The notes under the pieces were generated by a model. It made no database searches, had not been told where the DNA came from, and saw nothing but the letters and a program-made list of their open reading frames with translations. Below, piece by piece: positions 20,704-30,829 of a stretch of 64,000 nt of DNA. The stretch's first letter is position 1, and every line of letters begins with the position of its first letter. A program made the position numbers and the translations under genes. Origin of the DNA: Cellulomonas sp. NS3 (GTDB lineage Bacteria > Actinomycetota > Actinomycetes > Actinomycetales > Cellulomonadaceae); contig NZ_CP103289.1 of assembly GCF_024757985.1 (NCBI RefSeq), forward strand, positions 1,860,001-1,924,000, in the 5' to 3' direction.

Positions 20704-22017
20704 ATGGAGTACCTGGTCGGTGTGCTCGTGCTGGTGGTCGGCGTGCTCGTGTCGATCGCGCTGCACGAGGTCGGGCACATGGTGCCTGCGAAGCGCTTCG
20801 GCGTGCGGGTCAGCCACTACATGGTCGGCTTCGGGCCCACGCTGTGGTCGCGCGTGCGCGGCGAGACCGAGTACGGGCTCAAGGCGATCCCGCTCGGGGG
20901 CTTCGTGCGGCTCGTCGGGATGTACCCGCCCGCCGAGTCGGTCGGCAACCCGTCCCAGCGCGGCTTCTTCGGGCGGGTCGCCGCCGACGCGCGCGAGGTC
21001 AGCGCCGCCGAGATCCTGCCCGGCGAGGACGCCCGGGCGTTCTACCGCCTCTCCACGCCCAAGAAGCTCGTCGTCATGCTCGGCGGGCCGTTCATGAACC
21101 TGCTCATCGCGATCGGGCTGTTCGCGGTCCTGCTCTCGGGCTTCGGGCTGCCGACGTCGAGCACGACGCTCGACGCGGTCAGCACGTGCGTGATCCCCGT
21201 GAGCGAGGACGCGGACCGCACGTGCACGCCGGACGACACGCCGGCACCCGCCGCGGCTGCGGGGCTGCGGCCGGGGGACCGCGTGGTGTCGTTCGACGGC
21301 GTCGCGGTCGAGGAGTGGACGCAGCTCCAGGCGCTCATCCGGGCGTCGGGCGGCGAGGAGGTCGAGCTCGTGCTCGAGCGCGACGGCGAGCGGGTGACCA
21401 CGTCGATCACGCCGATCACCGCAGAACGCCCCGTGCTCGACGACGAGGGCCAGATCGTGCTGGGCCCCGACGGCGAGGCCCGGACCACGCAGGTGGGCTT
21501 CCTCGGCATGACGCCCGCGAGCGAGCTCGTCCGGCAGCCGCTCTCCGCCGCGCCCGCGTTCGTCGCGGACGCGACGTGGCGGACGTTCGGCGTGATCGCG
21601 AACCTGCCCAGCCACGTCGCCGGGCTCGCGGAGTCCGCGTTCACCTCCGAGCCGCGTGACCGCGAGGGGCTCGTGGGCGTCGTCGGGATCGGTCGCTTCG
21701 CGGGCGAGATCGCGGCCAACGAAGAGTACTCGGCCACCGAGCAGTTCCAGTCGCTGCTGAGCCTGATCGCTTCGCTGAACATCGCGCTCTTCGCGTTCAA
21801 CCTCATCCCGCTCCTGCCGCTCGACGGCGGCCACGTCGTCGGTGCGCTGTGGGAGGGTGCCCGCCGCCAGGTGGCGCGCCTGCGCGGGCTGCCCCGACCC
21901 GGACCGTTCGACACCGCGCGGCTCGTGCCGCTCGCCTACGGCGTCTTCGTGCTGCTCGCGGGCCTCGGCCTGCTGCTCGTCTACGCCGACCTGTTCAAGC
22001 CCATCACGCTCGGCTGA
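20704..22017 (+). CDS. M50 site-2 protease (RIP metalloprotease, RseP-like)
   Basis: A 437-residue intramembrane zinc protease. HEVGH in the first membrane helix (about residues 22-26) provides zinc ligands and the catalytic Glu; LPLDGGHVVGAL in the C-terminal part supplies the third ligand. A PDZ domain lies around AAGLRPGDRVVSFDGVAVEE. The mycobacterial homologue Rip1 cleaves anti-sigma factors. ATG 20704 directly precedes the first helix. It sits between dxr and ispG, as in many Actinobacteria. The 258-nt divergent gap before it holds the DAO promoter and no other gene. Confidence 0.93.
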   Translation: MEYLVGVLVLVVGVLVSIALHEVGHMVPAKRFGVRVSHYMVGFGPTLWSRVRGETEYGLKAIPLGGFVRLVGMYPPAESVGNPSQRGFFGRVAADAREVSAAEILPGEDARAFYRLSTPKKLVVMLGGPFMNLLIAIGLFAVLLSGFGLPTSSTTLDAVSTCVIPVSEDADRTCTPDDTPAPAAAAGLRPGDRVVSFDGVAVEEWTQLQALIRASGGEEVELVLERDGERVTTSITPITAERPVLDDEGQIVLGPDGEARTTQVGFLGMTPASELVRQPLSAAPAFVADATWRTFGVIANLPSHVAGLAESAFTSEPRDREGLVGVVGIGRFAGEIAANEEYSATEQFQSLLSLIASLNIALFAFNLIPLLPLDGGHVVGALWEGARRQVARLRGLPRPGPFDTARLVPLAYGVFVLLAGLGLLLVYADLFKPITLG

Positions 22018-22124
22018 GCCCGCGCTCGGCGCGGCCGGTGGGGTCGCGCGAGGGGAGTGGGTGGGTGTGGTGAGAGTCGTCACTCCCGGGCCCGCCCGAC
22101 GGCTGCGGGTGGGACAATGGGACG

Positions 22125-23285
22125 GTGAGCATCCCCCTCAACCTCGGCATGCCGGAGGCCCCCGCCCCGGTGCTGGCCCCCCGTCGCAAGACGCGCAAGA
22201 TCAACGTCGGCAAGGTCGCGGTCGGCGGTGACGCCCCGGTCAGCGTCCAGTCGATGTGCACGACCCCGACGACCGACATCAACTCCACGCTCCAGCAGAT
22301 CGCGGCGCTGACGGCGGCCGGCTGCGACATCGTGCGGGTCGCTGTCCCGAGCCAGGACGACGCCGACGCGCTGCCCGCGATCGCGCGCAAGTCGCAGATC
22401 CCGGTCATCGCCGACATCCACTTCCAGCCGAAGTACGTGTTCGCGGCGATCGATGCCGGGTGCGCCGCGGTGCGCGTCAACCCGGGCAACATCCGCAAGT
22501 TCGACGACCAGGTCAAGGAGATCGCACGCGCCGCGACGGACGCGGGCGTCTCCATCCGGATCGGCGTCAACGCGGGCTCGCTCGACCCGCGCCTGCTGGC
22601 CAAGTACGGCAAGGCGACGCCCGAGGCGCTCGTCGAGTCCGCGGTCTGGGAGGCGTCGCTGTTCGAGGAGCACGGCTTCCACGACTTCAAGATCTCGGTC
22701 AAGCACAACGACCCCGTGATCATGGTCCGCGCCTACGAGATGCTGTCCGAGCGCGGGGACTGGCCGCTGCACCTCGGAGTGACCGAGGCCGGCCCGGCGT
22801 TCCAGGGCACGATCAAGTCGGCGACGGCGTTCGGTGCGCTGCTGAGCAAGGGCATCGGCGACACGATCCGCGTCTCGCTGTCCGCGCCTCCCGTCGAGGA
22901 GGTCAAGGTCGGCATCCAGATCCTGCAGTCGCTCAACCTGCGCCCGCGCAAGCTCGAGATCGTCTCGTGCCCGTCGTGCGGGCGCGCGCAGGTCGACGTG
23001 TACACGCTCGCCGAGAAAGTGACGGCCGGTCTCGAGGGGCTCGAGGTCCCGCTGCGGGTCGCGGTCATGGGCTGCGTCGTCAACGGTCCCGGCGAGGCGC
23101 GGGAGGCGGACCTGGGCGTCGCGTCGGGCAACGGCAAGGGCCAGATCTTCGTGCGCGGCGAGGTCATCAAGACCGTGCCCGAGGCGATGATCGTCGAGAC
23201 GCTCATCGAGGAGGCCATGCGTCTCGCGGACTCGATGGAGCCGGTCGACGGAGCAGGCGGACCGACGGTCGTGACGGTCGGCTGA
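22125..23285 (+). CDS. ispG: 4-hydroxy-3-methylbut-2-enyl diphosphate synthase (flavodoxin)
   Basis: A 386-residue [4Fe-4S] enzyme that converts MEcPP to HMBPP in the MEP isoprenoid pathway. The TIM-barrel part begins [20 protein letters not shown]; the cluster cysteines are in [11 protein letters not shown] and [16 protein letters not shown] 22125 gives the family N-terminus. GACAAT (22113-22118) ends six bases upstream, so it is probably leaderless. Confidence 0.97.
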   Translation: MSIPLNLGMPEAPAPVLAPRRKTRKINVGKVAVGGDAPVSVQSMCTTPTTDINSTLQQIAALTAAGCDIVRVAVPSQDDADALPAIARKSQIPVIADIHFQPKYVFAAIDAGCAAVRVNPGNIRKFDDQVKEIARAATDAGVSIRIGVNAGSLDPRLLAKYGKATPEALVESAVWEASLFEEHGFHDFKISVKHNDPVIMVRAYEMLSERGDWPLHLGVTEAGPAFQGTIKSATAFGALLSKGIGDTIRVSLSAPPVEEVKVGIQILQSLNLRPRKLEIVSCPSCGRAQVDVYTLAEKVTAGLEGLEVPLRVAVMGCVVNGPGEAREADLGVASGNGKGQIFVRGEVIKTVPEAMIVETLIEEAMRLADSMEPVDGAGGPTVVTVG

Positions 23286-23362
23286 GGACCAGCCGACCGG
23301 GGCCGGAAGCAGCGCTGCGTCCGGCCCGGCACGCCGCCGGGACGTGGGGCAGAATCGCTGCC

Positions 23363-24265
23363 ATGGGACGTGGGCGCTGGGCCACGCAGGACCGCCAGGT
23401 CGCCGGTGGGCGCCTCCTGGGCGACGCCGACGTCGCGGCGGCCCTCGCGGTGTGCGCGCTCGACCCGGTCGCCTCGGTGCTCGCGACCGCACGCCTCGAG
23501 TCGGCCGCGCGCTCCGGCCTGCGCTCGACCGGGGGGCAGCTCTGGGGCTACGAGCAGGCCGGTGAGCTGCTCGCGGTCTGCTGGGCGGGGGCCAACCTCG
23601 TGCCCGTCGTCCCGGTCGAGGACGCCGCGGAGGACGCGCTCGACGGCTTCGCCGCGCTCGCGTCGCGGCACGGGCGCCGGTGCTCGTCGATCGTGGGCGA
23701 GGCCCCCGCGGTGCTGGGTCTGTGGGACCGGCTCGCCGACGAGTGGCCGCGGGCTCGCGAGGTGCGGGCCGACCAGCCGTCGATGGTGCTCGACGACGAC
23801 CCGGTGCTCGACCCCGACCCCGCGGTGCGCCGCTCGCACCCCGGGGAGTACCCGCTCGTGCTGCCGGCGTGCGTGCGGATGTTCGTCGAGGAGGTCGGGT
23901 ACTCGCCGGTCTCAGGGACCGACGGGCCCTACGAGGCACGCGTGCGCAGCCTCATCGCCGACGGGCGCTCGTTCGTGCGCATCGAGGACGGCGTCGCGCC
24001 CGACGGCGGGCCCGGGGTCGTGTTCAAGGCCGAGCTCGGCGCGGTCGCCGGCGGGGTCGCGCAGGTCCAGGGCGTGTGGGTCAGCCCGTCGCACCGGGGG
24101 CGCGGGCTGTCGGAGCCGGGCATGGCGGCTGTCGTGGCAGCGACCCGCCGTGACGTCGCGCCCGTGGTGAGCCTCTACGCGAACCACTACAACGCCCGCG
24201 CGCTCGCGGCCTACCGGTCCGTGGGGTTCCGGCAGGTCGGGACGTACGCGACGGTGCTGTTCTGA
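23363..24265 (+). CDS. DUF4081 domain-containing GNAT acetyltransferase
   Basis: A 300-residue two-part protein. The N-terminal DUF4081 region (about 10-130, from LGDADVAAALAVCALDPVAS) resembles a degenerate GNAT fold; the C-terminal GNAT domain has VQGVWVSPSHRGRGLSEPGM, with an acetyl-CoA-binding R-G-x-G loop, and NARALAAYRSVGFRQVGTYA. It follows ispG throughout Actinobacteria; substrate unknown. CAGAAT (23350-23355), a possible -10, ends seven bases before ATG 23363. Its final codons form the first copy of a 25-bp tandem repeat. Confidence 0.9.
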   Translation: MGRGRWATQDRQVAGGRLLGDADVAAALAVCALDPVASVLATARLESAARSGLRSTGGQLWGYEQAGELLAVCWAGANLVPVVPVEDAAEDALDGFAALASRHGRRCSSIVGEAPAVLGLWDRLADEWPRAREVRADQPSMVLDDDPVLDPDPAVRRSHPGEYPLVLPACVRMFVEEVGYSPVSGTDGPYEARVRSLIADGRSFVRIEDGVAPDGGPGVVFKAELGAVAGGVAQVQGVWVSPSHRGRGLSEPGMAAVVAATRRDVAPVVSLYANHYNARALAAYRSVGFRQVGTYATVLF

Positions 24266-24326
24266 CGCTCGGCGCACGGTCCTGTCCTGACGCTCGGCGC
24301 GACCGTGCTGTCCTGACGCTCAGCGC
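24251..24326. repeat. Three 25-bp tandem repeats across two convergent gene ends
   Basis: Copies at 24251-24275, 24276-24300 and 24302-24326 read ACSGTSCTGTYCTGACGCTC with RGCGC, differing at few positions. The first contains the stop of the GNAT gene, the third the stop of the reverse-strand glycosylase gene, so the whole intergenic space was made by repeat expansion. Confidence 0.9.
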
Positions 24327-25204
24327 AGCAGGCGCGAGAGCCGCCGGTCCGCGAGCGGCTGACCGCCCGTCTGGCACGTCGGGCAGTACTGCAGCGACGA
24401 GTCCGCGAACGACACCTCGTGCACGGTGTCGCCGCACGGCACACCGTCCCAGCCCGGGCACGGCTCGCCGGTGCGGCCGTGCACGCGCATCCCGCGCCGC
24501 TTGGCGTCCTTGAGCTCCGCGGCGGGCTTGCCGGCCGCGGCGCCGACCGCCTCGGTGAGCACGTCGACGACCGCCCGGTAGAGCGTGGCGGTGCGGTCGT
24601 CGTCGAACGAGCGCGTGGGGGTGAACGGGCTGAGCCGGGCGGCGTGCAGGATCTCGTCGGAGTAGGCGTTCCCGATCCCGGCGATGGTGCCCTGGTCGCG
24701 CAGCAGTCCCTTGACCTGCTGGTTGCGCGCCGCGAGGAGCTCGCGGAGCCGCGTCTCGGTGAACTCCGCCGAGAGCGGCTCGACCCCCAGGGTCGCGACC
24801 TGCGGGACCTCCTGCGGGTCGGTCACGACGTACACGGCGAGGCGCTTGCGGGTGCCGGCCTCGGTGAGGTCGAACCCGCTCCCGTCGTCGAACCGCACGC
24901 GCAGCGCGATGGGGGAGCGGCCCGGCTTGACGGCGGTCTTCGGGACGGCGTCGTACCAGCGCAGCCAGCCGGCGCGCGCGAGGTGCAGCACGAGGTGCAG
25001 CCCCGGCTCGTCGCCCACGGCCACGTCGATCCACTTGCCGTGCCGCTCGACGCCGATGACGGTCCGCCCGACGAGGTCCGCCGGGCCGGGCGCGAAGGTC
25101 TTGAGCGCGCTAATCGCCCCGACGTCGGCACCGGTCACGGCGCGCCCGACGACGCGGTCACGCAGGAAGGACGCGAGCGCGTCGACCTCGGGCAGCTCCG
25201 GCAC
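24320..25204 (-). CDS. Fpg/Nei family DNA glycosylase
   Basis: A 294-residue base-excision repair enzyme. After removal of the initiator, the N-terminus is PELPEV, whose Pro is the catalytic nucleophile; this fixes the start as GTG 25204 although the frame is open to ATG 25222. The helix-two-turn-helix region includes [20 protein letters not shown], and a C-terminal zinc finger has four cysteines ([13 protein letters not shown] and YCPTC). Oxidised purines or pyrimidines are the expected substrates. It is divergent from proS with 35 bp between. Confidence 0.92.
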   Translation of the reverse strand: MPELPEVDALASFLRDRVVGRAVTGADVGAISALKTFAPGPADLVGRTVIGVERHGKWIDVAVGDEPGLHLVLHLARAGWLRWYDAVPKTAVKPGRSPIALRVRFDDGSGFDLTEAGTRKRLAVYVVTDPQEVPQVATLGVEPLSAEFTETRLRELLAARNQQVKGLLRDQGTIAGIGNAYSDEILHAARLSPFTPTRSFDDDRTATLYRAVVDVLTEAVGAAAGKPAAELKDAKRRGMRVHGRTGEPCPGWDGVPCGDTVHEVSFADSSLQYCPTCQTGGQPLADRRLSRLLR

Positions 25205-25226
25205 GGGTCCATCGTGGAGCACGCAC

Positions 25227-25232
25227 TAGGCT
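25227..25232 (+). promoter_or_regulatory. Putative -10 for leaderless proS
   Basis: TAGGCT ends seven bases before the proS ATG, so transcription should begin at or next to the start codon. Confidence 0.6.
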
Positions 25233-25239
25233 CTGCGCC

Positions 25240-27051
25240 ATGCTGCTGCGCCTGTCCTCGCTGTTCGTCCGCACCCTGCGAGAGGACCCGGTCGACGCCG
25301 AGGTGGCGAGCCACCGCCTGCTCGTGCGCGCCGGGTACATCCGCCGGGCCGCCCCGGGCATCTACACCTGGCTCCCGCTGGGGCTGCGCGTGCTCGCCAA
25401 GGTCGAGGCCGTCGTCCGCGAGGAGATGGCCGCCGCGGGCGCGCAGGAGGTGCACTTCCCGGCGCTCCTGCCGAGGGAGCCGTACGAGGCGACGGGCCGC
25501 TGGACGGAGTACGGCCCGAACATCTTCCGGCTCAAGGACCGCAAGGGCGGGGACTACCTGCTCGCGCCGACGCACGAGGAGCTCTTCACGCTGCTCGTGA
25601 AGGACCTGTACTCCTCGTACAAGGACCTGCCGCTCGCGCTCTTCCAGGTGCAGACGAAGTACCGTGACGAGGCGCGCCCGCGCGCAGGCCTGATCCGCGG
25701 CCGCGAGTTCATCATGAAGGACGCGTACTCGTTCGACGTCGACGACGAGGGCCTCGCGGAGTCCTACCAGCGCCAGCGCGACGCCTACGAGCGGATCTTC
25801 ACGCGCCTCGGGCTGGAGTACGTCATCGTCGCCGCGACGTCGGGCGCCATGGGCGGCTCGCGCAGCGAGGAGTTCCTCACGCCGACCACGATCGGCGAGG
25901 ACACGTTCGTGCGCTCGGCGGGCGGCTACGCGGCCAACGTCGAGGCGGTCACGACGGTCGTCCCCGACGCCCTGCCGTTCGACGGCGCGCCGTCCGCGCA
26001 CGTCGAGGACACCCCGGACACCCCGACCATCGACACGCTCGTCGCGCTCGCGAACGAGCGCTTCGCGCGCCCCGACCGGGCCTGGACGGCCGCCGACACG
26101 CTGAAGAACGTCGTGCTCGCGCTCGTCCACCCGACCGGGGAGCGCGAGCTCGTCGTCGTCGGGCTGCCCGGCGACCGGGAGGTCGACCTCAAGCGCCTCG
26201 AGGCGGCCGTGTCGCCGGCCGAGGTCGAGCCGGCGGGTGAGCCGGACTTCGCCGCGCACCCCGAGATCGTCAAGGGCTACCTCGGCCCGGCCGTGCTCGG
26301 CCCCAACCCCACGGGCCAGGCGGCCGACGACGAGACGCGCACGAGCCTGCGCTACCTGCTCGACCCGCGCGTCGTGGCGGGCACGCGCTGGATCACCGGT
26401 GCGAACGAGCCCGGGCGCCACGTGTTCGACCTCGTCGCGGGCCGGGACTTCACCGCGGACGGGACGATCGAGGCCGCCGAGGTGCGCGCCGGCGACCCCG
26501 CGCCGGACGGCTCGGGCCCGCTCGAGCTCGCGCGCGGCATCGAGATCGGCCACATCTTCGCGCTCGGGCGCAAGTACGCCCAGGCGCTCGGGCTCACAGT
26601 GCTCGACCAGAACGGCAAGGCCGTCGTCGTGACGATGGGCTCCTACGGCATCGGCGTCACCCGCGTGCTCGCGGCCCTCGCCGAGGCGAACCACGACGAG
26701 CGCGGCCTCGCCTGGCCCGCCGGCGTGGCCCCCGCGCACGTGCACGTCGTCGCGACCGGCAAGGACCCCGCGGTGTTCGAGGCCGCCGAGTCGCTCGCCA
26801 CGACGCTGTCCACGCGCGGCATCGAGGTGCTCTACGACGACCGTCCGAAGGTCTCGCCCGGCGTGAAGTTCGCCGACGCCGAGCTCTTCGGCGTGCCGCT
26901 CGTGGTCGTCGTGGGGCGCGGGCTCGCCGAGGGCGTCGTCGAGGTCCGGCCGCGCGTGGTCGTCGACGGCGGGCCGCAGGCCGAGCAGGTCCCCGTGTCG
27001 GACGCCGTGGACCGCGTCGCCGAGCTCGTGGACGACCTGATCGCGGGTTGA
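25240..27051 (+). CDS. proS: Prolyl-tRNA synthetase
   Basis: A 603-residue class II synthetase of the bacterial type, with the editing (INS) domain between motifs 2 and 3. Motif 1 lies in [20 protein letters not shown], motif 2 in [19 protein letters not shown], the INS domain at about 225-405, motif 3 in [14 protein letters not shown], and the anticodon-binding domain from about 500 to the end. ATG 25240 starts directly at the family N-terminus [15 protein letters not shown], and no ribosome-binding site is seen, in keeping with leaderless expression. Confidence 0.97.
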   Translation: MLLRLSSLFVRTLREDPVDAEVASHRLLVRAGYIRRAAPGIYTWLPLGLRVLAKVEAVVREEMAAAGAQEVHFPALLPREPYEATGRWTEYGPNIFRLKDRKGGDYLLAPTHEELFTLLVKDLYSSYKDLPLALFQVQTKYRDEARPRAGLIRGREFIMKDAYSFDVDDEGLAESYQRQRDAYERIFTRLGLEYVIVAATSGAMGGSRSEEFLTPTTIGEDTFVRSAGGYAANVEAVTTVVPDALPFDGAPSAHVEDTPDTPTIDTLVALANERFARPDRAWTAADTLKNVVLALVHPTGERELVVVGLPGDREVDLKRLEAAVSPAEVEPAGEPDFAAHPEIVKGYLGPAVLGPNPTGQAADDETRTSLRYLLDPRVVAGTRWITGANEPGRHVFDLVAGRDFTADGTIEAAEVRAGDPAPDGSGPLELARGIEIGHIFALGRKYAQALGLTVLDQNGKAVVVTMGSYGIGVTRVLAALAEANHDERGLAWPAGVAPAHVHVVATGKDPAVFEAAESLATTLSTRGIEVLYDDRPKVSPGVKFADAELFGVPLVVVVGRGLAEGVVEVRPRVVVDGGPQAEQVPVSDAVDRVAELVDDLIAG

Positions 27052-27118
27052 GGGGCGCTCGTCGAGCCGGGCGCGCCGCCGACCGGCGGCCGCCCGGTCG
27101 ACCGGCTGCGCGCGAGGT

Positions 27119-27168
27119 CGACCGCCGCCCGGTGGCGCGCTGAGGACGACCGCCGCCCGGCGGCGCGC
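27119..27168. repeat. Two 22-bp direct repeats downstream of proS
   Basis: CGACCGCCGCCCGGYGGCGCGC occurs at 27119-27140 and 27147-27168, with a related sequence near 27075-27100. The copies contain short inverted repeats and may contribute to ending transcription between proS and the convergent lipoprotein gene. Confidence 0.65.
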
Positions 27169-27259
27169 CGGGGCCCGTGCGGTCGACCCGTCCCGGCAGG
27201 CCCGTCAGCCGGTCCCCGCAGGTGCCTCAGCGGGGTCGGACGGGGAGATCCCGTCGGGC

Positions 27260-28378
27260 TCAGCCGCCCGCGCCCCCCGCGGGCTCGGCCGGTCCGGCGT
27301 CGGGCGCGACGTCCGCGCCCGGCTGCTGCTCGGGGAGCCCCGGGAACGCGACGGGGGGAGCGCCGTGCGCCGCGGCCTCCGCGTCGGCGTTCCGCAGCGC
27401 CTCCAGCACCGGGACCCGGTCACCGGCGGGGGCGACCGCGACCGCGCTCGCGTAGGCGACGGTCAGCCGCAGCTCGAGCGTGCGCCCGAGCTCGACCGCG
27501 ACCGCGGGGTCGTCGATGCCGCCGGGCAGGGCGTACGCGGTGCGGCGCGGGTCGATCGCGGTGCCGTCGACCCCGGACTCGCGCGCCCATGCCTCGGCGC
27601 GTGCCCGGTGCGCCGCCGCGTCGGCCTGCGCGGCCGCGCGTGCGTCCCCGGTGAGCTTCGCCGCGACGACCTCGTACGCGTACCCGACCTCGTCCTCGGC
27701 GACCACGAGGTCGGCGTACGTCTCGGGCGTCAGCGGCCCCGGCTGGACCGACGCGGCCGGGCTCGGCGCGGGGTCCACGGGCTCGGGCGGGGTCGCGCCG
27801 ATCGCGGCTCCCAGCCGGTCGCGCAGGCTCGCTCGGGCGGTCGCGACGGACCCGAGCAGGCGGGCGAGCTGGCCGTCCTCGACGGCGTCGGCGTCGGTCC
27901 GTGCGGTGTCGGCGGCGGTCGCGACGAGCGCGAGGAGGGCGTCCGCGTCCGCGACGGGCGTGCGGGTCGGCGTCGTGCTCGGCGTGGGCGTGGGCAGCCC
28001 GGAGTCGTAGACACCGCCCAGCTGCTCGGCGTGCGCGGTCGAGAACGCGGTCACGTCGGCGAGCACCGGCGTCAGCGCGTCCTCGGGTGCGGCCGTGGCC
28101 GACCTGGCGTCCACGAGGTCCGCCGCCCCGGCGGCGAGAGCCAGGGCGTCGTCGACCGTCCGGCTGCGCACGAGCTCGACCGCGTCGGGGACGAGCGGCT
28201 CGGGCGGCGGGGTCTCCAGGCGCAGCCCGCAGCCCGAGAGCGCGAGGACCGCGCCGAGCACGGCGAGCACCAGCCGGGCGGGGCGGCCCGGTGCGTGCGC
28301 GCCGGCCCGGGGTGCGCGAGCGCCGCTCCCGGGCGGGACGGGGTGCGCGGACGGCTCCGCGAGGCAGGTGGCACTCAT
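27260..28378 (-). CDS. DUF4439 domain lipoprotein
   Basis: A 372-residue lipoprotein. A long Pro/Ala-rich N-terminus leads to a signal helix and lipobox LALSGC at about residues 54-59, so it is anchored outside the membrane. A helical region and a Pro/Thr linker (LPTPTPSTTPTRTP) precede the C-terminal ferritin-like DUF4439 domain, from about LTPETYADLVVAEDEVGYAY to ELRLTVAYASAVA. Function unknown. ATG 28378 is chosen because GGGAGGA lies nine bases upstream. It is divergent from rimP, with the shared region holding TAGGCT for rimP. Confidence 0.85.
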   Translation of the reverse strand: MSATCLAEPSAHPVPPGSGARAPRAGAHAPGRPARLVLAVLGAVLALSGCGLRLETPPPEPLVPDAVELVRSRTVDDALALAAGAADLVDARSATAAPEDALTPVLADVTAFSTAHAEQLGGVYDSGLPTPTPSTTPTRTPVADADALLALVATAADTARTDADAVEDGQLARLLGSVATARASLRDRLGAAIGATPPEPVDPAPSPAASVQPGPLTPETYADLVVAEDEVGYAYEVVAAKLTGDARAAAQADAAAHRARAEAWARESGVDGTAIDPRRTAYALPGGIDDPAVAVELGRTLELRLTVAYASAVAVAPAGDRVPVLEALRNADAEAAAHGAPPVAFPGLPEQQPGADVAPDAGPAEPAGGAGG

Positions 28379-28452
28379 CGCCCGCGATCCTCCCACGCGT
28401 GCGGCGCCCGTACGGTGGTGGCGCCCGCGGTCGGGCGGGTCGCGTCGAGTCG

Positions 28453-28458
28453 TTAGGC
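28453..28458 (+). promoter_or_regulatory. Putative -10 of the rimP-nusA-ylxR-infB operon
   Basis: TAGGCT fits the TANNNT hexamer and would give a leader of about 70 nt with GGAGG-like elements before rimP. Confidence 0.5.
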
Positions 28459-28536
28459 TGGGCGCCACAACATCACAGGGTCGGCAGTCCGGAGGGGCGC
28501 GTCAGGGTGACCCGCCGGAGCCGACAGGAGGCGACC

Positions 28537-29202
28537 ATGCCCGCGCCAGCACCGACGAACCGGGTCCGGGACGTCATCGAACCGGTCGTGAGCGGGGCCG
28601 GCCTGCACCTCGAGGAGCTCGAGGTGACGCGGGTCGGCGCGAGGACCGTCGTGAGCGTGGTCCTCGACCTCCACGAGGACGAGAGCGGCGGCCTGAGCCT
28701 GGACCGCATCGCGGACGTCTCGCGCGACATCTCGGCCGTCCTCGACGACGTGATCCCGGGGGAGAGCACCCTCGAGGTGTCCAGCCCGGGCGTCTCGCGC
28801 CCCCTGACCGAGCGGCGGCACTTCGCCCGCGCTCGCGGCCGGCTCGTGACGGTGCGCCTGCGCGACGGCGAGCCCGTGACGGGACGCCTCGTCTCGGTCG
28901 AGGGCGAGGGCCCGGCGACGGTGCTGCACGTCGTCCCCGAGCCCGTGAGCGTCAAGGGCCGCAAGCCCGTCGCCGCCCCGCCCCAGGACATCACGCTCGA
29001 CCGCGTGCGCGACGCGCACGTCGAGGTCGAGCTCGCCCGCCTCGCGCACGGGACCGACGCCGAGCTGTTCGGCGAGGACCTGGACGAGGGCACGGGCGCC
29101 GGCACCGACGACCTCGACGACGCGGACGACTTCGACCCGGACGGCTCGGCAACCGACGCCGCCGACCCCGACGCCGGTGCGCCGGCCACAGAGGAGAGCT
29201 GA
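28537..29202 (+). CDS. rimP: Ribosome maturation factor RimP
   Basis: A 221-residue protein needed for 30S assembly. The N-terminal domain includes [16 protein letters not shown] and [20 protein letters not shown], and the SH3-like C-terminal domain follows [20 protein letters not shown]. The last 45 residues are an acidic Asp/Gly/Ala tail. ATG 28537 follows ACAGGAGGCG. nusA begins two bases after the stop. Confidence 0.95.
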   Translation: MPAPAPTNRVRDVIEPVVSGAGLHLEELEVTRVGARTVVSVVLDLHEDESGGLSLDRIADVSRDISAVLDDVIPGESTLEVSSPGVSRPLTERRHFARARGRLVTVRLRDGEPVTGRLVSVEGEGPATVLHVVPEPVSVKGRKPVAAPPQDITLDRVRDAHVEVELARLAHGTDAELFGEDLDEGTGAGTDDLDDADDFDPDGSATDAADPDAGAPATEES

Positions 29203-29203
29203 C

Positions 29204-30304
29204 GTGGACATCGACATGGCCGCCCTGCGGATGCTCGAGCGCGAGCGGGACATCAGTCTCGGCGTGCTCGTGTCCGCGATCGAGCAGGCGCTGCTGTCCG
29301 CCTACCACCGCACCCCCGGCGCGCACGCGACCGCGCGCGTCGAGCTGGACCGCAAGACCGGCCACGTGACGGTCTGGGCGCGCGAGCAGCAGCCGCCGCC
29401 CGAGCCCGCGGAGGACGGCGTCGCGGTGCCGCCCCCGGCTCCTGGGCCGGAGTTCGACGACACCCCGCAGGGGTTCGGGCGCATCGCCACGGCGACGGCC
29501 CGCCAGGTCATCGTGCAGCGCCTGCGCGACGCCGAGGACGACCAGGTGCTCGGCGCCTTCCGCGGCAAGGAGGGCGAGGTCCTCGGCGGGGTGATCCAGC
29601 AGGGTCGCGACCCGCGCGTCGTGCTCGTCGACGTCGGCGGCACCGAGGCGGTCCTGCCCGCGCACGAGCAGGTGCCGACCGAGCAGTACGTGCACGGGGA
29701 GCGCCTGCGCTCGCTCGTGCTCGAGGTCGCGCGCGGGCCGAAGGGTCCGCAGATCACGCTCTCGCGCACGCACCCCAACCTCGTGCGCCAGCTCTTCGCG
29801 ATGGAGGTCCCGGAGGTCGCCGACGGCTCGGTCGAGATCACCGCGATCGCCCGCGAGGCGGGTCACCGCACCAAGGTCGCCGTGCGGGGCCGCGTGGCGG
29901 GCCTCAACGCGAAGGGCGCGTGCATCGGGCCGCTCGGCGCGCGCGTGCGGGCCGTCATGGCGGAGCTGCACGGCGAGAAGATCGACATCGTCGACCACTC
30001 GGACGACCCGGCCGAGATGGTCGCGCACGCGCTGTCGCCCGCGCGTGTGCTGTCGGTCACGGTGGTCGACCCGGTCGCGCGGGCCGCCCGCGTCGTGGTG
30101 CCCGACTACCAGCTGTCGCTCGCGATCGGCAAGGAGGGCCAGAACGCCCGCCTGGCCGCGAAGCTCACGGGCTGGCGCATCGACATCCGCTCGGACGCCG
30201 AGGGTGCGGCGGGGGCCGCTGCCGACGGGCCCGCGGACGGGCGCCGGGACGAGCCGGCCCGCGGCGAGACGCAGCGGGGAGCCGGCTCCGGTCCCACGCG
30301 GTGA
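29204..30304 (+). CDS. nusA: Transcription termination/antitermination factor NusA
   Basis: A 366-residue RNA polymerase-binding factor. The N-terminal domain (1-150) begins [20 protein letters not shown]; the S1 domain follows around [20 protein letters not shown], and two KH domains end with [29 protein letters not shown]-like text. As in other Actinobacteria the acidic C-terminal repeats of proteobacterial NusA are missing. GTG 29204 after GAGGAGAG is chosen. Downstream ylxR has its own promoter-like TAGACT. Confidence 0.96.
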   Translation: MDIDMAALRMLERERDISLGVLVSAIEQALLSAYHRTPGAHATARVELDRKTGHVTVWAREQQPPPEPAEDGVAVPPPAPGPEFDDTPQGFGRIATATARQVIVQRLRDAEDDQVLGAFRGKEGEVLGGVIQQGRDPRVVLVDVGGTEAVLPAHEQVPTEQYVHGERLRSLVLEVARGPKGPQITLSRTHPNLVRQLFAMEVPEVADGSVEITAIAREAGHRTKVAVRGRVAGLNAKGACIGPLGARVRAVMAELHGEKIDIVDHSDDPAEMVAHALSPARVLSVTVVDPVARAARVVVPDYQLSLAIGKEGQNARLAAKLTGWRIDIRSDAEGAAGAAADGPADGRRDEPARGETQRGAGSGPTR

Positions 30305-30314
30305 CGAGGCGCGG

Positions 30315-30320
30315 TAGACT
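30315..30320 (+). promoter_or_regulatory. Putative -10 upstream of ylxR-infB
   Basis: TAGACT lies 11 nt after the nusA stop and about 65-75 nt before ylxR. It matches TANNNT and resembles the -10 before rpsB, so ylxR-infB may be transcribed separately. Confidence 0.5.
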
Positions 30321-30393
30321 TCCGGAGGCTGGGCTGGATGCCCGGTTCTCCGCGCCGAGCAGGCGACCCCCTGACGCCCTTCCGGTGTCCGGC

Positions 30394-30657
30394 ATGGGCC
30401 CGCTCCGCACGTGCGTGGGGTGCCGGTCGACCGGCCCGAGGTCGGTCCTGCTGAGGACGGTCGTCGGGACGGGCACCGCGGGAGAACCCGCAGTGGTCGT
30501 CGACGTCGGTCGTCGGATGCCGGGCCGGGGGGCGTGGCTGCACCCCGAGCTTCACTGCCTCGAGCTTGCCGAGCGCCGTCGGGCGTTCCCGCGGGCCCTG
30601 CGTCATGCAGGTCCGTTGGACGCCGCACCGGTGCGCGAGCATCTCGAGCGTGGCTGA
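30394..30657 (+). CDS. YlxR (DUF448) family RNA-binding protein
   Basis: An 87-residue basic protein of the YlxR family, with PLRTCVGCRSTGPRSVLLRTV and the conserved GRRMPGRGAWLHPELHCLELA. It is a putative nucleic-acid-binding protein, always between nusA and infB. ATG 30394 is chosen; GTG 30385 would add only three residues and is equally possible. Confidence 0.9.
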   Translation: MGPLRTCVGCRSTGPRSVLLRTVVGTGTAGEPAVVVDVGRRMPGRGAWLHPELHCLELAERRRAFPRALRHAGPLDAAPVREHLERG

Positions 30658-30738
30658 GGGGAACCAGCGACCGGGTCCCGAACCCGGAAGCACCGAACCG
30701 TCGACATGGGAAGCGGGTTTGACAAGCCGATGGCTGCC

Positions 30739-30780
30739 CGATGAGCACGCACCGATGAGTACCCAGCGATGAGTACCTCG
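30739..30780 (+). repeat. Three 14-bp phased repeats in the infB leader
   Basis: CGATGAGYAC recurs at 30739, 30753 and 30767 with a 14-bp period in the 172-nt ylxR-infB gap. Each carries an ATGAG core. They lie 50-90 nt before the infB GTG. Confidence 0.75.
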
Positions 30781-30829
30781 CACTAACGACGGTCCGACCC
30801 TCTCCTGGGCGGACCGAGACAGGAGAGAT

